Source: Corbicula japonica (Eukaryota > Mollusca > Bivalvia > Venerida > Cyrenidae). Taken from it: a DNA stretch of 64,000 nucleotides. Where the stretch lies: positions 11,743,604 to 11,807,603 of the forward strand of contig JAZAYU010000010.1 in the NCBI GenBank assembly GCA_038501625.1, in the 5' to 3' direction. Both the position numbers and the translations under genes were made by a program. The notes under the pieces were generated by a model. It searched no databases. It was not told the DNA's origin and was given only the letters and a program-made list of their open reading frames with translations. Numbering within the stretch: the stretch's first letter is position 1; the number at the start of each line of letters is the position of its first letter. This document shows positions 23,030 to 36,041 of the stretch, in pieces.

Positions 23030-24192
23030 AGATGTGTGAAGTAAGCGGCCTAGCGGCCTGGCGGCGTGAAGTTAGCGGCCTAGCAGCCTGGCGGCGTGAA
23101 GTAAGCGGCCTAGCGGCCTGGCGGCCTAACGGCCTAAACTTAATATTTATCATAATTTATGTTTATCTTAAAAACGGCTTGAATTCGATTTTTACAGCAT
23201 GCAATTTACATTTTATGGATGATTAAGTAAAATATCAACAAGAACTAGCTTTGTTTTTTTAAGTTTTCGAAGCCTGGCGGCCTAGCGATCTGAACTTAAT
23301 ATTTATCATAATTTATGTTTATCTTAAAACGTCTTGAAATCGATTTTTTCAGCATGTAATGTACATTTCAGGGTTGAATAAGCAAAATATCAACAAGAAC
23401 TATCTTCTTTTTTTTTAAGTTTTCGAAGCCTGGCGGCCTAGCGGCGTAAACTTAATATTTATCATAATTTATGTTTATCTTAAAACGTCTTCGAAAACTT
23501 AAAAAAATCAAATTTAGTTCTTGTTGATAATTTACTTAATCATCCCTGAAATTTACATTGCATGGTGTAAAAATCGATTTCAGGCCGTTTTTAAAATAAA
23601 CATAAATTATGATAAATATTCAGTTTAGGCCGCCAGGCTTCGAAAACTAAAAAAAATCGAAGCAAGTTCTTGTTGATATTTTGCTTATTCATCCCTGAAA
23701 TGTACATTACAGTCATGCTGAAAAAATCGATTTCAAGACGTTTTAAGATAAACATAAATTATGATAAATATTAAGTTTAGGCCGCTAGACCGCCAGGCTT
23801 CGACAAGGTAAAAATATCAAAGCTAGTTCTTGTTGATATTTTACTTAATCATCCATGAAATGTACATTTACAAAAAGTACATGAGAGTAAACGTACAAAG
23901 AGATGCCGAGTCGTTTCCGAGTCGTCTTTGCAGATAAGCTAGAACTTTGTTAAATAATTTATTTAAAAAAATAAAAAGATAAATCATGTTGATAACTTGC
24001 TTATACACCCCTTCAATGTTCATTATATGCTGTAAAAATAGATTTCAATCCGTTTTTAAAATCAGGCTAAATTGTGATAAAGGCAGCCATCTTCAGACCG
24101 CTAGGCCGCTTACTTCACGCAGCAAGGCCGCTAGGCCGCCAGGCCGCTAACTTCACGCCGCCAGGCCGCTAGGCCGCTAACTTCACACATCT
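23030..24192. mobile_element. Foldback element with GGCCTAGC-rich inverted termini
   Basis: The left end is AGATGTGTGAAGTAAGCGGC, followed by two or three tandem copies of a ~30-bp unit (AAGTTAGCGGCCTAGCGGCC, then TGGCGGCGTG). The right end is the mirror image, closing with CTTCACACATCT at 24192. Flanking 9-mers GATTGAAGT (23021-23029) and GATTGTAGT (24193-24201) match at 8 of 9 positions and look like a target duplication. The interior holds repeats about 150-200 bp long with the block TTAATATTTATCATAATTTA, direct in the left half and inverted in the right half, so the whole unit can fold back. There is no transposase. A short Gly-Leu-Ala-Ala-Trp-Arg repeat frame is an artefact of the terminal units. 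Confidence 0.85.
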
Positions 24193-24201
24193 GATTGTAG
24201 T

Positions 24202-24457
24202 TATACTTACAATTACTCATTTGAGTAATTTATATCGTTTAAGGCCATTACTGAGCCTTTGCATTTTCATTTAAGATGACACACTACACGAATAATATAC
24301 ACTTTCGTTGTCAGGACCTTGCAGATTTTTTAATTAATTCCACGTGGCGATCAGTTCAAAAATAAAAAAGTTGCCGTTTACATATTTTGTTTACCTTAAA
24401 ATTTTTACTAGCCACCAAAATGGTTGTTTTTACGGATGATTTCGGGAATCAGGGCTA
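24202..24457. other. AT-rich DNA, nothing recognised
   Basis: A short spacer between the foldback element and a hairpin MITE. Confidence 0.5.
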
Positions 24458-24579
24458 GATGTTATAAAACTGAGATTGGAAAGCAGTATCAAATCTCAAG
24501 CATCTGTTGACCAGTCGCCATTTCAGACAATCCGATACTTGACATTTGAAACTGGTTTCCATTCTCAGATTTATAACCT
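24458..24579. mobile_element. Hairpin MITE, copy 1 (diverged)
   Basis: GTTATAAAACTGAGATTGGA near 24461 and its mirror CCATTCTCAGATTTATAAC near 24560-24578 enclose the centre CCAGTCGCCATTTCAG. It is the same palindromic family as at 37118-37253 and 40266-40404, but it lacks part of the left arm (GATTGGCTGAAATG). Confidence 0.75.
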
Positions 24580-25962
24580 CAGGACCTGTAAATATTGAAT
24601 GCTCGGTTTTATTGAAAAATACTTAAACAAAAGTATTTTTAGAAGTACATTTAACATGAAGATGAATAAGAAAAACTAGTGCTAACTGAATTGTGTTTGT
24701 TCTTCGTTTCCTTTAAATATTCCTCAAAGGAAATGGCTGCGTCCGTCACTAACAGCTTCTACATGTTAGGTGGTATATGTACATTATAAACCATTCACTG
24801 ACAGTTCAAAGAAGAAAAAATAATTTAACTCATTTGTGATAGGCGGGCATTATATCATTCATTATCAACATGTTGTAGTTCGAGGCATTTGCATCACTGC
24901 GACGTCTTATATCTGCATTAGTACAAGAGGCTGCCTTTTCAAGATATAACATAACGCAATTCCCAAATATTATTTAGTAAATGCATTAATCTTGATAAAA
25001 TATCTATTTACATAAGCTTTTATTTCGGTTAGTTGGTGCCAGACGATAAATATCTTGGACGCTAAAAGCTAAGAAAGGTTATTTTAGCTTGAAATAGATT
25101 AATGTCACCAAAATGGCATTTGCGGAACAATCTTTATAACCAACGCCAGCCAAGATTAAAAAAAGCAAATGAATGCTATAAACATTAGTTTTTGATTTTT
25201 CTGTAATCAGAATTTGTTAGCAAAAATTTACACATTATTTCCGCATATTGTTTTCTATTTGTATTTGCAATAAAAAGTTTTTCCATCAGACTGAGTGTAA
25301 AATGCTACTTCAATAAACCAACTGACCAACCGCAACAATAACAACAACGTCGCCAACAAAAACAACAGAGGTGCCAAAATATGCAAACTTTGTATACCAT
25401 GAATACAAAAAATAGAGATATTGTTATAACAAAATTAAAACACACGAACAAAATAAGTGTATGCTGCATTAGTTAAACTATGAAAAGTTCCCTCTTTTTT
25501 ATTGTGATTTAAAGTACATTCTATAGCTGGATCATTTCCGTGACCAAATGAAGTTTCCTGGTTAACAACATATCAGAGCTATTATCTTGTAGAATACTCT
25601 TTGTTATCTGTATTGATAAATGGGATCAACCTCTTTTGTCATGTGTTTTCAAGAACCATGCTGGAGATTAGCCCAATCGAAAGTTGGTTTCCTTTTGTAC
25701 TTTTACTCTAATCTGTATAAATGATAGACTTTTATAAAAAAAATGACATTTGGATTTTAGCAACTGCTAACATATAAGTGCATCTCAATTATGAATTTTC
25801 AAAAATAACCTTAAACATATATAATGCAATTTTAACAAATATTTTAATGATAATTAATAAATTAATATGAGTAATATGCTTCATGCATCTAAATAATTTT
25901 AATCTGATTGTAAATAAGTTTAGACTAATTGTCTTACTTTTATAAAATTATTGGATATATGT

Positions 25963-25965
<3 letters not shown>
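24580..25965. other. AT-rich DNA, nothing recognised
   Basis: No feature was recognised. Confidence 0.5.

Positions 25966-26048
<83 letters not shown>
25966..26048. repeat. (AAT)n microsatellite, about 28 units
   Basis: An uninterrupted AAT/ATA run of 83 bp. The poly-Asn and poly-Ile frames over it are artefacts. The purity suggests it is young or still changing in length. Confidence 0.98.
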
Positions 26049-26049
<1 letters not shown>

Positions 26050-27259
26050 TGTTATGTCATTCGAGGCAATGTCCATTGCGGAAGCGGAATATTTGCAACT
26101 TTACAAATTGGTACTTTTTTAATTTTATTATAATAACAAAATAGTAGTTTGTTTGCAATCAGGAACCCTTTCATTAAAAAACCCTTAACTGTAGCAACTC
26201 CCATTGTTTTGTTGATAATCTGATAATTTTAATTTAGTAACATAATTTAAAAAAGACAAAACTAGTTCAACTACTATTTAAACAAATGGGCTTTTTTATA
26301 ACGAGTCTCCTCCAAGTTATTCATACAATTATACAAAAATTAATGGAAATCAGTAACTTACAAGTACAAACAAGTCCTCTACGTTTTGACATCTTAACAT
26401 GTACTTATTTCTAATCCATTACCAATGGTAATCATTTAGAATATTGATTAGTTAATACAACTGTTGTCATTAAAGGAGTGGAAAATACAAACACAACTGG
26501 ACTTTTTATACTTTTCCGGTCTCAATACAATACGAAATCCTGTTACAAAAACATAGAATCAGATATTGTTAATACTAATAATTGCCGGCAAACCCCCGAT
26601 AAGAACATATATTTTGTCGGTAAGAATGGAATCGTATTTATGTCATAGCATTATGACTTAATATGAGGTTTAGCTGTAATGCGGAGTTTCGTTGAAATTC
26701 TGAATTTAGATAGAAACCTTTAACAAAAGCTAGTCAGACATAGGTGTAACACACACCGATCGATATATCATTCTATGTTCCGTTATCTTTCCCCCAAAAT
26801 TTTAAGTTTAAAGGAGTTTTTTGCAAAGTCTGCTGGTACTTAGATCAAGTGCCATAAAGAAAAAAAACGACTTTAAAATTGATTCGAGGATTAATTCCAT
26901 AGATACATTAATCTGTTACTACAATATAATTGGATCGAAATAAACATCAAGCTTTAATATTAGCTACTGTGTCCCATCGTAAGACTTAATTACGTAATGT
27001 TGATGGCAATCACACCCAGTCTTTATAAATTATTTAAAATAGATTTTGTGAATTGTTCCGACCATGGCTTTGAAGTGAACGAATTTCGCCCTATCAAACA
27101 TCAATATTTCCTAACAGATGTAAAATGTGTTTGGTGCTTCAAGAGTTTTCCAAATCGTTATATTTTTCCTATTAAACTATCAAGATACTCTTATATAATC
27201 TATCTACAAGTGTAAATTTCATATACTACGGTATACACAAACAAGTGCTTCATGCTTGT
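26049..27259. other. AT-rich DNA, nothing recognised
   Basis: A 72-codon open frame at 26997-27215 has no recognisable domain or splice context. Confidence 0.5.
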
Positions 27260-27376
27260 TAACGCTTTGCCATATAACCTCATCGGTTCTAACGCTGTGT
27301 CATATACCTCATGGGTTCTAACGCTTTGTCATATACCTCATGGGTTCTAACGCTTTGTCATATGCCTTATGTGTTC
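27260..27376. repeat. Minisatellite, 29-30 bp unit, four copies
   Basis: Starts at 27260, 27290, 27319 and 27348. The unit is TAACGCTTTGTCATATACCT followed by CATGGGTTC. The second and third units differ by one base; the outer ones are more diverged. Confidence 0.93.
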
Positions 27377-28431
27377 TTTGGAGATTGAATTTTCTTGTGA
27401 TTGTAATTTACTAATTAATTGCAACGTATAGGTACCACTACCATGATGGTTGTCTGTGATGGGTAAAAGTTGACTCGCCACAAATAGCTAGAAAAATGCA
27501 AGAAGTCTTTTTTCAGTCGGTTCAAACATTAATCTATCAAACGTATGTGCATCGAGATATCAAACATTTTTATTTCCTAATTTGCAAATTAAACAGTACA
27601 GTATTGTGAAGCGATTGTGAAGATCTTCATATTCTCTGGTTATCAGTAAACGCATAATAAATACATGTACCGGATTATAAATGACTCCACTATTTCTTCA
27701 GAAGCTTGTCAAGTCTTAAGGATATGACCATCTTTAACGATGTCCACAGGCGTTATCAATTCTTGTGAACACAAATCAATGTCATAAAACAAGGAAACCA
27801 GAATTGACCCATTTTCGACCGATATCTAGTAACAATCTGGGTCGATCTTCGTTGACATGTTTGCCGACCATTTCTAGGTGCCTCTCATTACTCAATAAAT
27901 CACAAAACTGACGCGTGTGGCAATAGAGACGTTATGCGCTTAAGGGCATTTACACTGTTTTTCACTGTTGTTTGTTTTAAAACGCAGTCTGTAAACGGCG
28001 ATTTTCTCCTAAGCGGAGTTTAATGAGGCTAATAGAACAGCTACATTAACAGTACGTAGCCTTCCTCCAATAACATGTTAATACGAATATTATGACATTT
28101 TTGACGATATATTTTTTTTATGAAGGCATTTTTGATAAATATTACTATATTAACTTTTTCCAATTAATTTTTGTTGAAAGTAATGTTTTTTTTTTCTTGC
28201 AAGAAGATGGCAACATAATAATATCATGATTCTAGGAATGCATATTAAACGTGCGAATTACATTTTTTTACAATTGCGGGATAAATTGAAGATTAAATTT
28301 TAAGTACAATTTGTTTAAATAAACTTGTATGTTTTAACTGCATCTTCTACCTGCATATTAACTATATATTTGCTCTCTAGATATCACTAGAGATTTGTAA
28401 TCCTTTTTGGACTTTATACTCTTAGCAACAT
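27377..28431. other. AT-rich DNA, nothing recognised
   Basis: No feature was recognised. Confidence 0.5.
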
Positions 28432-28745
28432 AAAAAGGTGAAATATGCATATCAGGAATCGCCACATTCAGAAAAAACAGCCTCCCCACACAGTCAAGAA
28501 GAAGAGAAAGTTAACGTCTTGGAGCGATCGGGAGAAAACATTCTGCAACATCGCGTTTCAATCAGGCTCAAGGTTGCACAATACGAATCTTGCCAAAACC
28601 GATTCTTTAATGAACAACAAGTGAAAGTTGTCTTGATGAATTACATATGTAGGTCCGAATTTCCCTGACCGTGTTGAATGCAACAGCACCTCGTGCAAAA
28701 AAGAGCTAAGCAAAGCGATCGACTTTAGATGGGTTAATCACCCAG
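28432..28745 (-). mobile_element. PLE-family 3' UTR copy, left member of an inverted pair
   Basis: It starts with AAAAAGGTGAAATATGCATA and ACAGCCTCCCCACACAGTC. It then continues with diverged blocks (CTCAAGGTTGCACAATAC, AAGTGAAAGTTGTCTTGATG, GTTGAATGCAACAGCAC). It ends with AGATGGGTTAATCACCC, which matches the reverse-transcriptase C-terminal region in copies 1 and 2. The GAGACCAGAGCTCCTGGAG block is missing, so there is an internal deletion. Confidence 0.7.
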
Positions 28746-29170
28746 AGTTAGTATTCTCGTGTTCTTGCTGATTCGACTCCAGGGTCTCTGATCTCGTTAA
28801 GGTCTTTGGGTACTCACGTTTTGCCTGACAATTCTATTAGCTTTTTATGTTTATATGTTTGTGTACTTTTGCATGCAACATTGTCGAGTTGATGGGTTGA
28901 TTTGAATTTTTACCAAGACAGCTGTACAACTGTATATTAATATGAAAACCTATTGGGGCAGGTTTGAGTTGTTGCACCCTAAAACCAGGTTTAAACCACC
29001 AGTGGCAAATTGTGTTTCCACTAACCGTTCCAAGGCGGTAACCCATCGTTTTCTCATTTTCATTCATTGTTTGTAAAGTCCTTTTAGAAATATTCTCCTC
29101 TCTACCGTTGCCTGTGTGATGAAGCGGTGTCTACTTGTTGAATTCCTGATATGCATAAATCACTTCTTTT
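28746..29170 (+). mobile_element. PLE-family 3' UTR copy, right member of an inverted pair
   Basis: It reads on the plus strand through GTGTTCTTGCTGATTCGACT, TTATGTTTATATGTTTGTGT, GCATGCAACATTGTCGAGTT, CACCCTAAAACCAGGTTTAA, GGCAAATTGTGTTTCCACTA and ATTCCTGATATGCATAAATC. It therefore includes the family 3' terminus. With the preceding copy it forms a 740-bp inverted arrangement with both 3' ends pointing outward. Confidence 0.8.
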
Positions 29171-32084
29171 TATCTAAAATGAGCCTCCACAAAACACAGT
29201 TCGTTATTTAAGCGGTAATCGACGGGTAAATTTACTGAGGTATGTTATAAAGTCTCGCCACATTTCTCTTTTCTAATAGGGAAAATTAAAGTCTTATTTA
29301 AATACAATTCCTCTTTTAAAGACAAGGTGCAACGCTGATTAAAAGATCTATTTGCGAAAGAAATAAATTCAGCGTCATGATATTTCTTGGAATTATGTAC
29401 TTTACACAAGCAGAAAGGTTGTTGAGTTGGTTAAATAACTACGGGGTATTTACATCATAAATAAAGTAGCAATTTAACGAGTTGCAATTGACCAATAAAA
29501 TAGAAATAACAAGATTTGTAAAAAGATCGATGTATGAACACAAAGTTAGAATGCACGCTTTCAAAAATGCAATATCGCTTTACCAAATTTAAATAATTTA
29601 TATAAAAGCTTACTATAAATATATTTGACAAAAAGATAATCCCAAGCTTATTTTATATGCTTGATCTATCATAACAAAAGTCGAAAGTCTCAATTACTGG
29701 ACAGTAACTGATGACACAACATTAGGCTCCGTTATTACAGCGATAGAATTCTCTTTAATATCTCATAACTTCCTAAAATTGCATCAATTTTGTTGTAATT
29801 AAAGTAATGTATAAGACTTAATGGCGCACAATAAATCTTTTAAATCATCCATGCTTGTTTTACAAATGAATGAAGAATACTAGTTAAACCTGTTGCATAA
29901 TTTAAACAGAACCGCAATATGTATGTATTAAAAAAACTTCCAGAAAACACAGCATTGCAAAAGCAGACAGATATTAGACAAAAATGAGAGCTTTTGTGTT
30001 AAATATTAATTTTAAATAAAAGACACAACAGTCATACACTTTTAAAACCGAAAACCTGATAAGTAACCAGCTTGGTACACTACGATGTAGTAGATATTCG
30101 TTAATGCCTGTTTAATTTTTGGTATGACGTAGGTTTAACCTAGAAACTGGTTAATAACGATAGCCTAGCTACTTCATACAGTTTAAAGGACCCCCTTTGT
30201 ACACTTTGTAAGGTTCTTCAAAGTTCTTAGGGTCATAATGCTCTAGCTGAACATCATATTAAATAAAGTCATTGTCTCACCAAAGTCGGGATTCAGGTTG
30301 CCGGTGGTGTCTGCCTCAAGTTTCAATTTAAAGACAATTACCTTTGCCTGATGATCGTTAACATTTATATGCAATATTTCATAAGTAGTTTTATGTTTTC
30401 CCAATGCTTTGGATTTTGATAATTGGTTTCAGCAGTTGCAAAAGTTCACAATTGCTGATTTAATAAATTTAATTTAATATTGGCAAACCAGGAAATGTTA
30501 CTTTCATGTCTTACGGGCGTATTTTTATTTATTTTCAACCGATCGAAAAGCACATTTTATTCAATGTACGCTTGATATCAGCAAACACCTCGTTAGACAA
30601 AGAACGTATTTAAACAACATGACAGAACAGTAAACGACATGAACATCATGAATGACGGGTCACGGGCATGATGATAATGGTGCTTATTGTAAATTATGTG
30701 ACACTTAGTCAGCTTTACATTTTCCAATTAACTAATATGTGTCCGTTCGAGGTTCATTTAGTTTTGTAAACAGCCGAATGACAAGAAAGCTGTCGAAAAT
30801 CCGAAGTAGACGAAACACATGCTATTTGCTTAATACGATTGATATCTTCTGTCACTTCTGTATATGACAGCTTGTGTTGTCAATAACGTTTCAAGGTATC
30901 AGCACTGCCCTTTAATGTCAAGCTCAGAATGCATTTCAAATCTTTTTTACATAGGATTTTAACAGATGCATACGGGCAAAGACTTGCAAAGGCTTGCTAA
31001 ATTTATTAGAAATTTATTTTAAGTTCAAGCAATGAAATTTTTCGAGAGAAAAATTGCAATAGTTAACTCCCATTTTTCAATACATTTTAAGAACTGTTGT
31101 GAGAGAGTTTTGCAGCGCTACTTAGGGTATATTAACTTTGGAATTAAATTAATATAGTATGATAGGCGTTTTCTATTTTCGTATTTTGTCGAAACTCCTC
31201 AAATAGTTAATTCACCGTAATACTGCAACAAGATAAATAGCGCTTCAAAATACGCTTTTTTATAGCCACTATATCCATGAACAATCAAGCCCCATGCTTT
31301 CTCGAGCTATATTTCTATTTTTCATATAGAGATCTGAAAGACAACTTTTTTACGGTATTTCATGTACAATGTTATTGATTATTTTAAAAACATTCCAATC
31401 TGTCTTCTAAATAACGTAATGAGAAATTTGTCCTTAATTGAAAAGGTCGAGTGCTTCTACTTTGACCATATTCTCAATGCCTATATAAAACAAGACATTT
31501 TGAAATAAACATCTATTCCCTAAATATTGACAGCTCTGCTTGTCGAAGTCCGTTAAGTGATGTGACATTTATTTTCTCAGTCCGTGCCTTGATTAGGCTA
31601 GAAATACAAGTACTTAAACATGACGATGAATCTGAAGACATTGTGTCTAATGGTCATTAGTCAAGCTAGCACTGTCATATAAGAGAAGTTGTCAATTACT
31701 TCTGAAATAACCGAAACACCGACTAGTGAAGCAATTAGTATTACGTGTCTGTACATTCCATTTGGCTTCTAAAACACCGAAGACAAGCAAAAAAATAACG
31801 TTTAATGTCAATTGGTGTAAATATAAAGTTGCTCTTAACCTGGTGCTACACGGCGTGAGCAGTTTTATGCAATTTAATTACTGCGCATGAATAGGCTCAA
31901 ACCGAGCCTGCTGTATTTTTCTATTTGTCTTGTTCGGTCACTGTGGCTGTCAAGTTTTCTTTTCATTTATTTGAATAAAATACAAATTAATTTGTTCATA
32001 TTGCTCCAACGAATATACCATAATTCTATCTTATGAAAGTTTTTACCTAAATTCTACCTAAATAACTAAATTAATCGTATGCTT
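29171..32084. other. AT-rich DNA, nothing recognised
   Basis: This is the longest stretch with no repeat or coding signal that I could identify. Only short open frames are present. Confidence 0.5.
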
Positions 32085-32165
32085 CCTTTGTTCTTGATAA
32101 TGATAGTGCCTCTAGCTGGGAGCGAACCCGAATTTAAGGTTAATAAGGTTATTAACTACCTATCC
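32085..32165 (-). mobile_element. tRNA-derived SINE fragment (candidate)
   Basis: On the minus strand a B-box-like GGGTTCGCTCCC occurs near 32124-32135, followed by AGCTAGAGGCACTATCATTA. The downstream part resembles the segment after the B box at 60.4 kb. The A box is not clear. Confidence 0.35.
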
Positions 32166-32397
32166 AGTTTGCTGAAGATTAAAGTGCAAAAGTAGGTGTT
32201 TGGTTTGGTTAAATTCACCACATAAGAACCAAGCGGGAAAAATGTGACACTGGTTTAACATAAAATCTGTTTTATGTTTTAAAAATGCTCCGTTAGCAAA
32301 TACCTTATGCGGTAACCTATTATTTTCTGTAATCGTTTTGGTAAAACGTTTTGAATGTAGCCAAGTAACAAATATATGCTCTGTTCTGCCTGACTGA

Positions 32398-32524
32398 CCT
32401 TCTGTTTGTCTATATGTGTGTCTCTCTGTTTGTCTGAGTGTCTGTGTGTGTGTCTGTCTGTCTGCCTGTCTGTCTGTCTGTTTGTCTCTTTTTTCTCTCT
32501 CTCTGTTGGTCTTTCTGTCTGTCT

Positions 32525-32567
<43 letters not shown>

Positions 32568-32641
32568 GTCTCTCTCTCTCTCTGTCGGTCTCTCTGTCTC
32601 TCTCTCCCTCTCTCTCTTTATCTCTCTCAATCTCTCTCGGT
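32398..32641. repeat. (CT)n/(TGTC)n microsatellite tract
   Basis: TGTCTGTC and TGTGTGTC repeats are followed by CTCTCT runs with interspersed CTGT. Low-complexity Ser-Leu-Cys or Arg-Glu frames of up to 184 codons on either strand derive from it. Confidence 0.96.
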
Positions 32642-34515
32642 GTTTTCCTTTGTCAAGAGATTTTCTGACTGAGAAAGTCTGTTGAAGTCTCTGAATGACA
32701 GGCAGTGTGTTCATCTAAGAACTTAAGAAAGATAATACGAACAGAGTGGCAGATGTCTAGGACATACGGCACTTTTGAAAAATACTTGGACGCATTCTAA
32801 TAAAATTACTTATTTCTTGCTTTATACTTACTTTATTAAACTACGTTTTTGCAATAGAGTTAATTGTTCTTAAATGTCGATCATAAAAAGTGAGACATTT
32901 AATTGAATTGCAAGCCGCTGCACTTGTAAAGAATAATAGAACATTATCTTTTGACAAAACCAATCAAAGCGTATCACATTAAGCTGCACACCCATATTGA
33001 GAGGAAATTAAGGATAATAAAAGCAGTACACTATACCTTATTTATATAAACCAGATCACTATATTCTGACTCAGCTTTCATAACATAAAGGAAGCCGAAG
33101 TGATGGATCTGGGAGTCAGTGCTCGTTTCAACCAACTACACTATTGGATATACTGTAAAGAGTAACATTTTACTGTCAACTGATAACAGATGATGTTGCA
33201 CAAAGCCGATATGGTCGTAGGTTTTGTTGAGCTTTCATTCCATATTGTCCGAGTCCAATATCACATGTGCTATTTATCAGACAACTTTGATTGGGTTGTC
33301 TCTTTCTGCCTGTAAGTTTTCTAAACCTCATTTGCCGTTAGTCAAATTCTTCAAGAATGGTGGGTAGTTTTAGTATTGCAATCAATCTGTATAAAGTGCT
33401 CTCCCATTATCATTTCTTCGGCTCGTTTAACGACACTGCCAATTTTACATATAAGGAGAGACATTTATAGCTTCATAGAGCGATTCCCTCTTCAATTAAA
33501 TCCTCTGGTAAGTGCAATTAATGGACATTATCATTGAGATAATCGATGGCTTAATTCATTAACCTCTTGTTTTATTGTGTCAATATATTCAAGGAGTGAC
33601 TTTCGTCGATTAGTTACATTTAATGAACACATAAGACACATCTATTCCCACAGAAAACAAAACGGAACATTTTAAACAATACATGTATTTAACTGTTATT
33701 ATGAGACTGTGGCGCTATCTAGTTGAGAAAAATGCTTAGATGACATCATGGCAAACAATTCAAAATACATGACATATTAATATTTACCTTTGTAATATTT
33801 TAGAAAGTGTTAAATTTTCTCTTCACCGTTGAAAATATGTTTTGCAACTAAATATTTATATTTTCACAAAGATCATTCACGACCGGCGTAGAAAATAAAA
33901 TACAATCTTATTAACAGCAAAAACATGTCCGTATTAGTGACGCAAAAACGTATTTTACAATTAAATGCATCAGCAACTTAATTTTGATCCTTATTGAAAA
34001 AAAGTTAGCTGCATTTAGAACAATATACGGCCATTTTGCAAACATACTGCCAAATTTCAAAGTGGTCATGCACAGGTAAAAAGGGAAATAATGAATAACG
34101 GTATAATAACAAAAAAAGGGAAATGTAAGGTTTAATTGTTCTATAAGTCAAGATAAGATTATGACATTAACGAAATTTCAGCACTATTTTAGTTTAAAAG
34201 ATGCGCTCGAGAATCCAAGTATTGTAAATATTATGACAAAGTCGGTGGTATTTTTAAAACAACGTAGAACGAAGTAAAATTAAAACTCGCTGGAGAGAGT
34301 TCAACACCGAAATCAGGGCACTGGACGATAAAATAAGATCATCAGCAAATATTAATCGCATCTTAATTTCATCTATAGAATTTAATGCAATTCGCATAAA
34401 ATATTAAGACTTAGATATTTCTGAAAATAAATGATTAACATTTGAAAAATTTTATTAAATTAATTTCAACATAATCATCCGTTTTTATTTCTGTCAAGAG
34501 TCATTTTTGAAAGAT
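32642..34515. other. AT-rich DNA, nothing recognised
   Basis: No feature was recognised. Confidence 0.5.
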
Positions 34516-34517
34516 TA

Positions 34518-35304
34518 GGGGAGACCGGGAATAGTTGTTACACCTTTAGCATTTTTCAGAATTGTGACTGTTTCATTTGTGCGAAAGTAATGTAAACAGT
34601 GGCAATTAAAACCATAGGAAGTTAAGTTTAATATAAAATTAGACCGATTAGAGTATATAAATTGAGTTCGTAAAAAACAATTTTTAACAAGTAGACCAAA
34701 GTGTAACAACTTACCCCGGTCATTGGGCATGTTGTTACAGGTCTCGGGGTTAAATGTTACAATAGCTCTTGGTACAATTTTAACCATATTCAGAGACCTA
34801 AAAGGGACTTTTTTTGATAACGGTTTCATTCAAACACGTGAACACTGTTTAGAATATGGATGCTGACAAAAACGTTCATGTTGTATCATAAATATATTCA
34901 AAAGGATGTTAAGTTGGAAAGTCGAAAGAAAATTAACTATTGAGAGAGAACTTTTCGAAAGTTTAGTATGATACATGTAAAAATATTAGTCAACTATAGA
35001 TTCAGGAACAGCCGGCCACAGAATACAAAAGCTTACCGACATAGACATACCGTAGATCTGTGTGAAACTCTGAACGGGCATCAGTTTATATTGACCAATT
35101 AAAAAAGTCACCACAAAAAGAGCACCAGAAGGATTACCGCCTTCGTGCGGTCAGTGCCAATAGTTTTCCGCCCGGTTTAAAGCAGTTTGATAAAGATGTC
35201 AATATTTCTGTTTATTTTTGCGTTTACTAGAGCATTTTTATCTGATAAAATATCGATAAGTTGTGTTGTACCTAATAACAACTACATGTATCCCCGGTCT
35301 CCCC
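34518..35304. mobile_element. TA-flanked DNA element with GGGGAGACCGGG termini
   Basis: The left end is GGGGAGACCGGGAATAGTTG. The right end, read in reverse, is GGGGAGACCGGGGATACATG, then TAGTTGTTA. TA sits on both sides (34516-34517 and 35305-35306), consistent with a TA target duplication. The interior has inner repeats (TTACCCCGGTCATTGGGCA, GTTGTTACAGGTCTCGGGG), no transposase, and an embedded PLE UTR fragment. A 104-codon minus-strand open frame across the left part has no recognisable domain. Confidence 0.8.
34998..35182 (-). mobile_element. Degraded PLE-family 3' UTR fragment nested in the GGGGAGACC element
   Basis: ATTCAGGAACAGCCGGCCACAG near 35001 and GGATTACCGCCTTCGTGCGG, then TCAGTGCC and GCCCGGTTTAAA near 35130-35180, match the order of the intact copies. 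The element therefore carries, or was invaded by, a PLE copy. Confidence 0.55.
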
Positions 35305-35306
35305 TA

Positions 35307-36041
35307 CCTCAGCCAAATGTTCAGAAAACAACGCAAGAGGTGAAGTAGATCCCGAACAACAGAAACAAAGTTTAACGTGATCCGATAAGTTGTCTTCGTG
35401 ATGCCTATGTTTTTATCAGACAATATGATGTGCTCTGTCGTCTTATTACTTACTTATCTGTTTGGCAGTTTTGAAAGCTTTGTTTAAAGAATTTGGTATA
35501 ATTGTATGATATATGCAATCTATATTAATAAATTTGTCATTAGTCCAGTAAAACAGTTCTTAACGCAACGCTACGACTTTGCGCCTTTCATTCACTACTA
35601 TGTTACAAATATAATTGAAAGTAAACCTAAAACGCAGACAAATGTCTAAATTACATCATTTATGTTAGCAAACACGTAATGAATGTCGAGTGAAAGCAGA
35701 TTTTATTGATACAATTGAAGACACAATCAGTTGCTCGAGTTTGGTTGGAAATCCTCCGTCAGCAGTTTCCTGGCGTTCTTTGCTTTCAGTTGATCACAGT
35801 TCTTTGTCTGCAATCGACAATTAACGGTTGCACGTTCGGTGGGGAAAGATTGTACAATTCCTTAAGGTATTAGTTTGTATTGAAAAAAACTTCCTGTTTT
35901 AGTTATTATATATTCCCCTCCACCTGGGGGAAATCTTATATAACAGTGGAGGAGCTAACATGTTAGGATATCGCTATTCCACTCCTTACGTACAAAAGTC
36001 TTACGCACTATCATGATAGAAAACAACATTGTGTTGAATGG
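35307..36041. other. AT-rich DNA, nothing recognised
   Basis: No feature was recognised. Confidence 0.5.

Noticed and set aside
25929..26144. Poly-Asn and poly-Ile frames
   Set aside because: Artefacts of the (AAT)n microsatellite.
32160..32714. 184-codon minus-strand frame rich in Arg, Glu and Thr
   Set aside because: It is the translation of the (CT)n/(TGTC)n tract and its flanks; no domain, no conservation expected.
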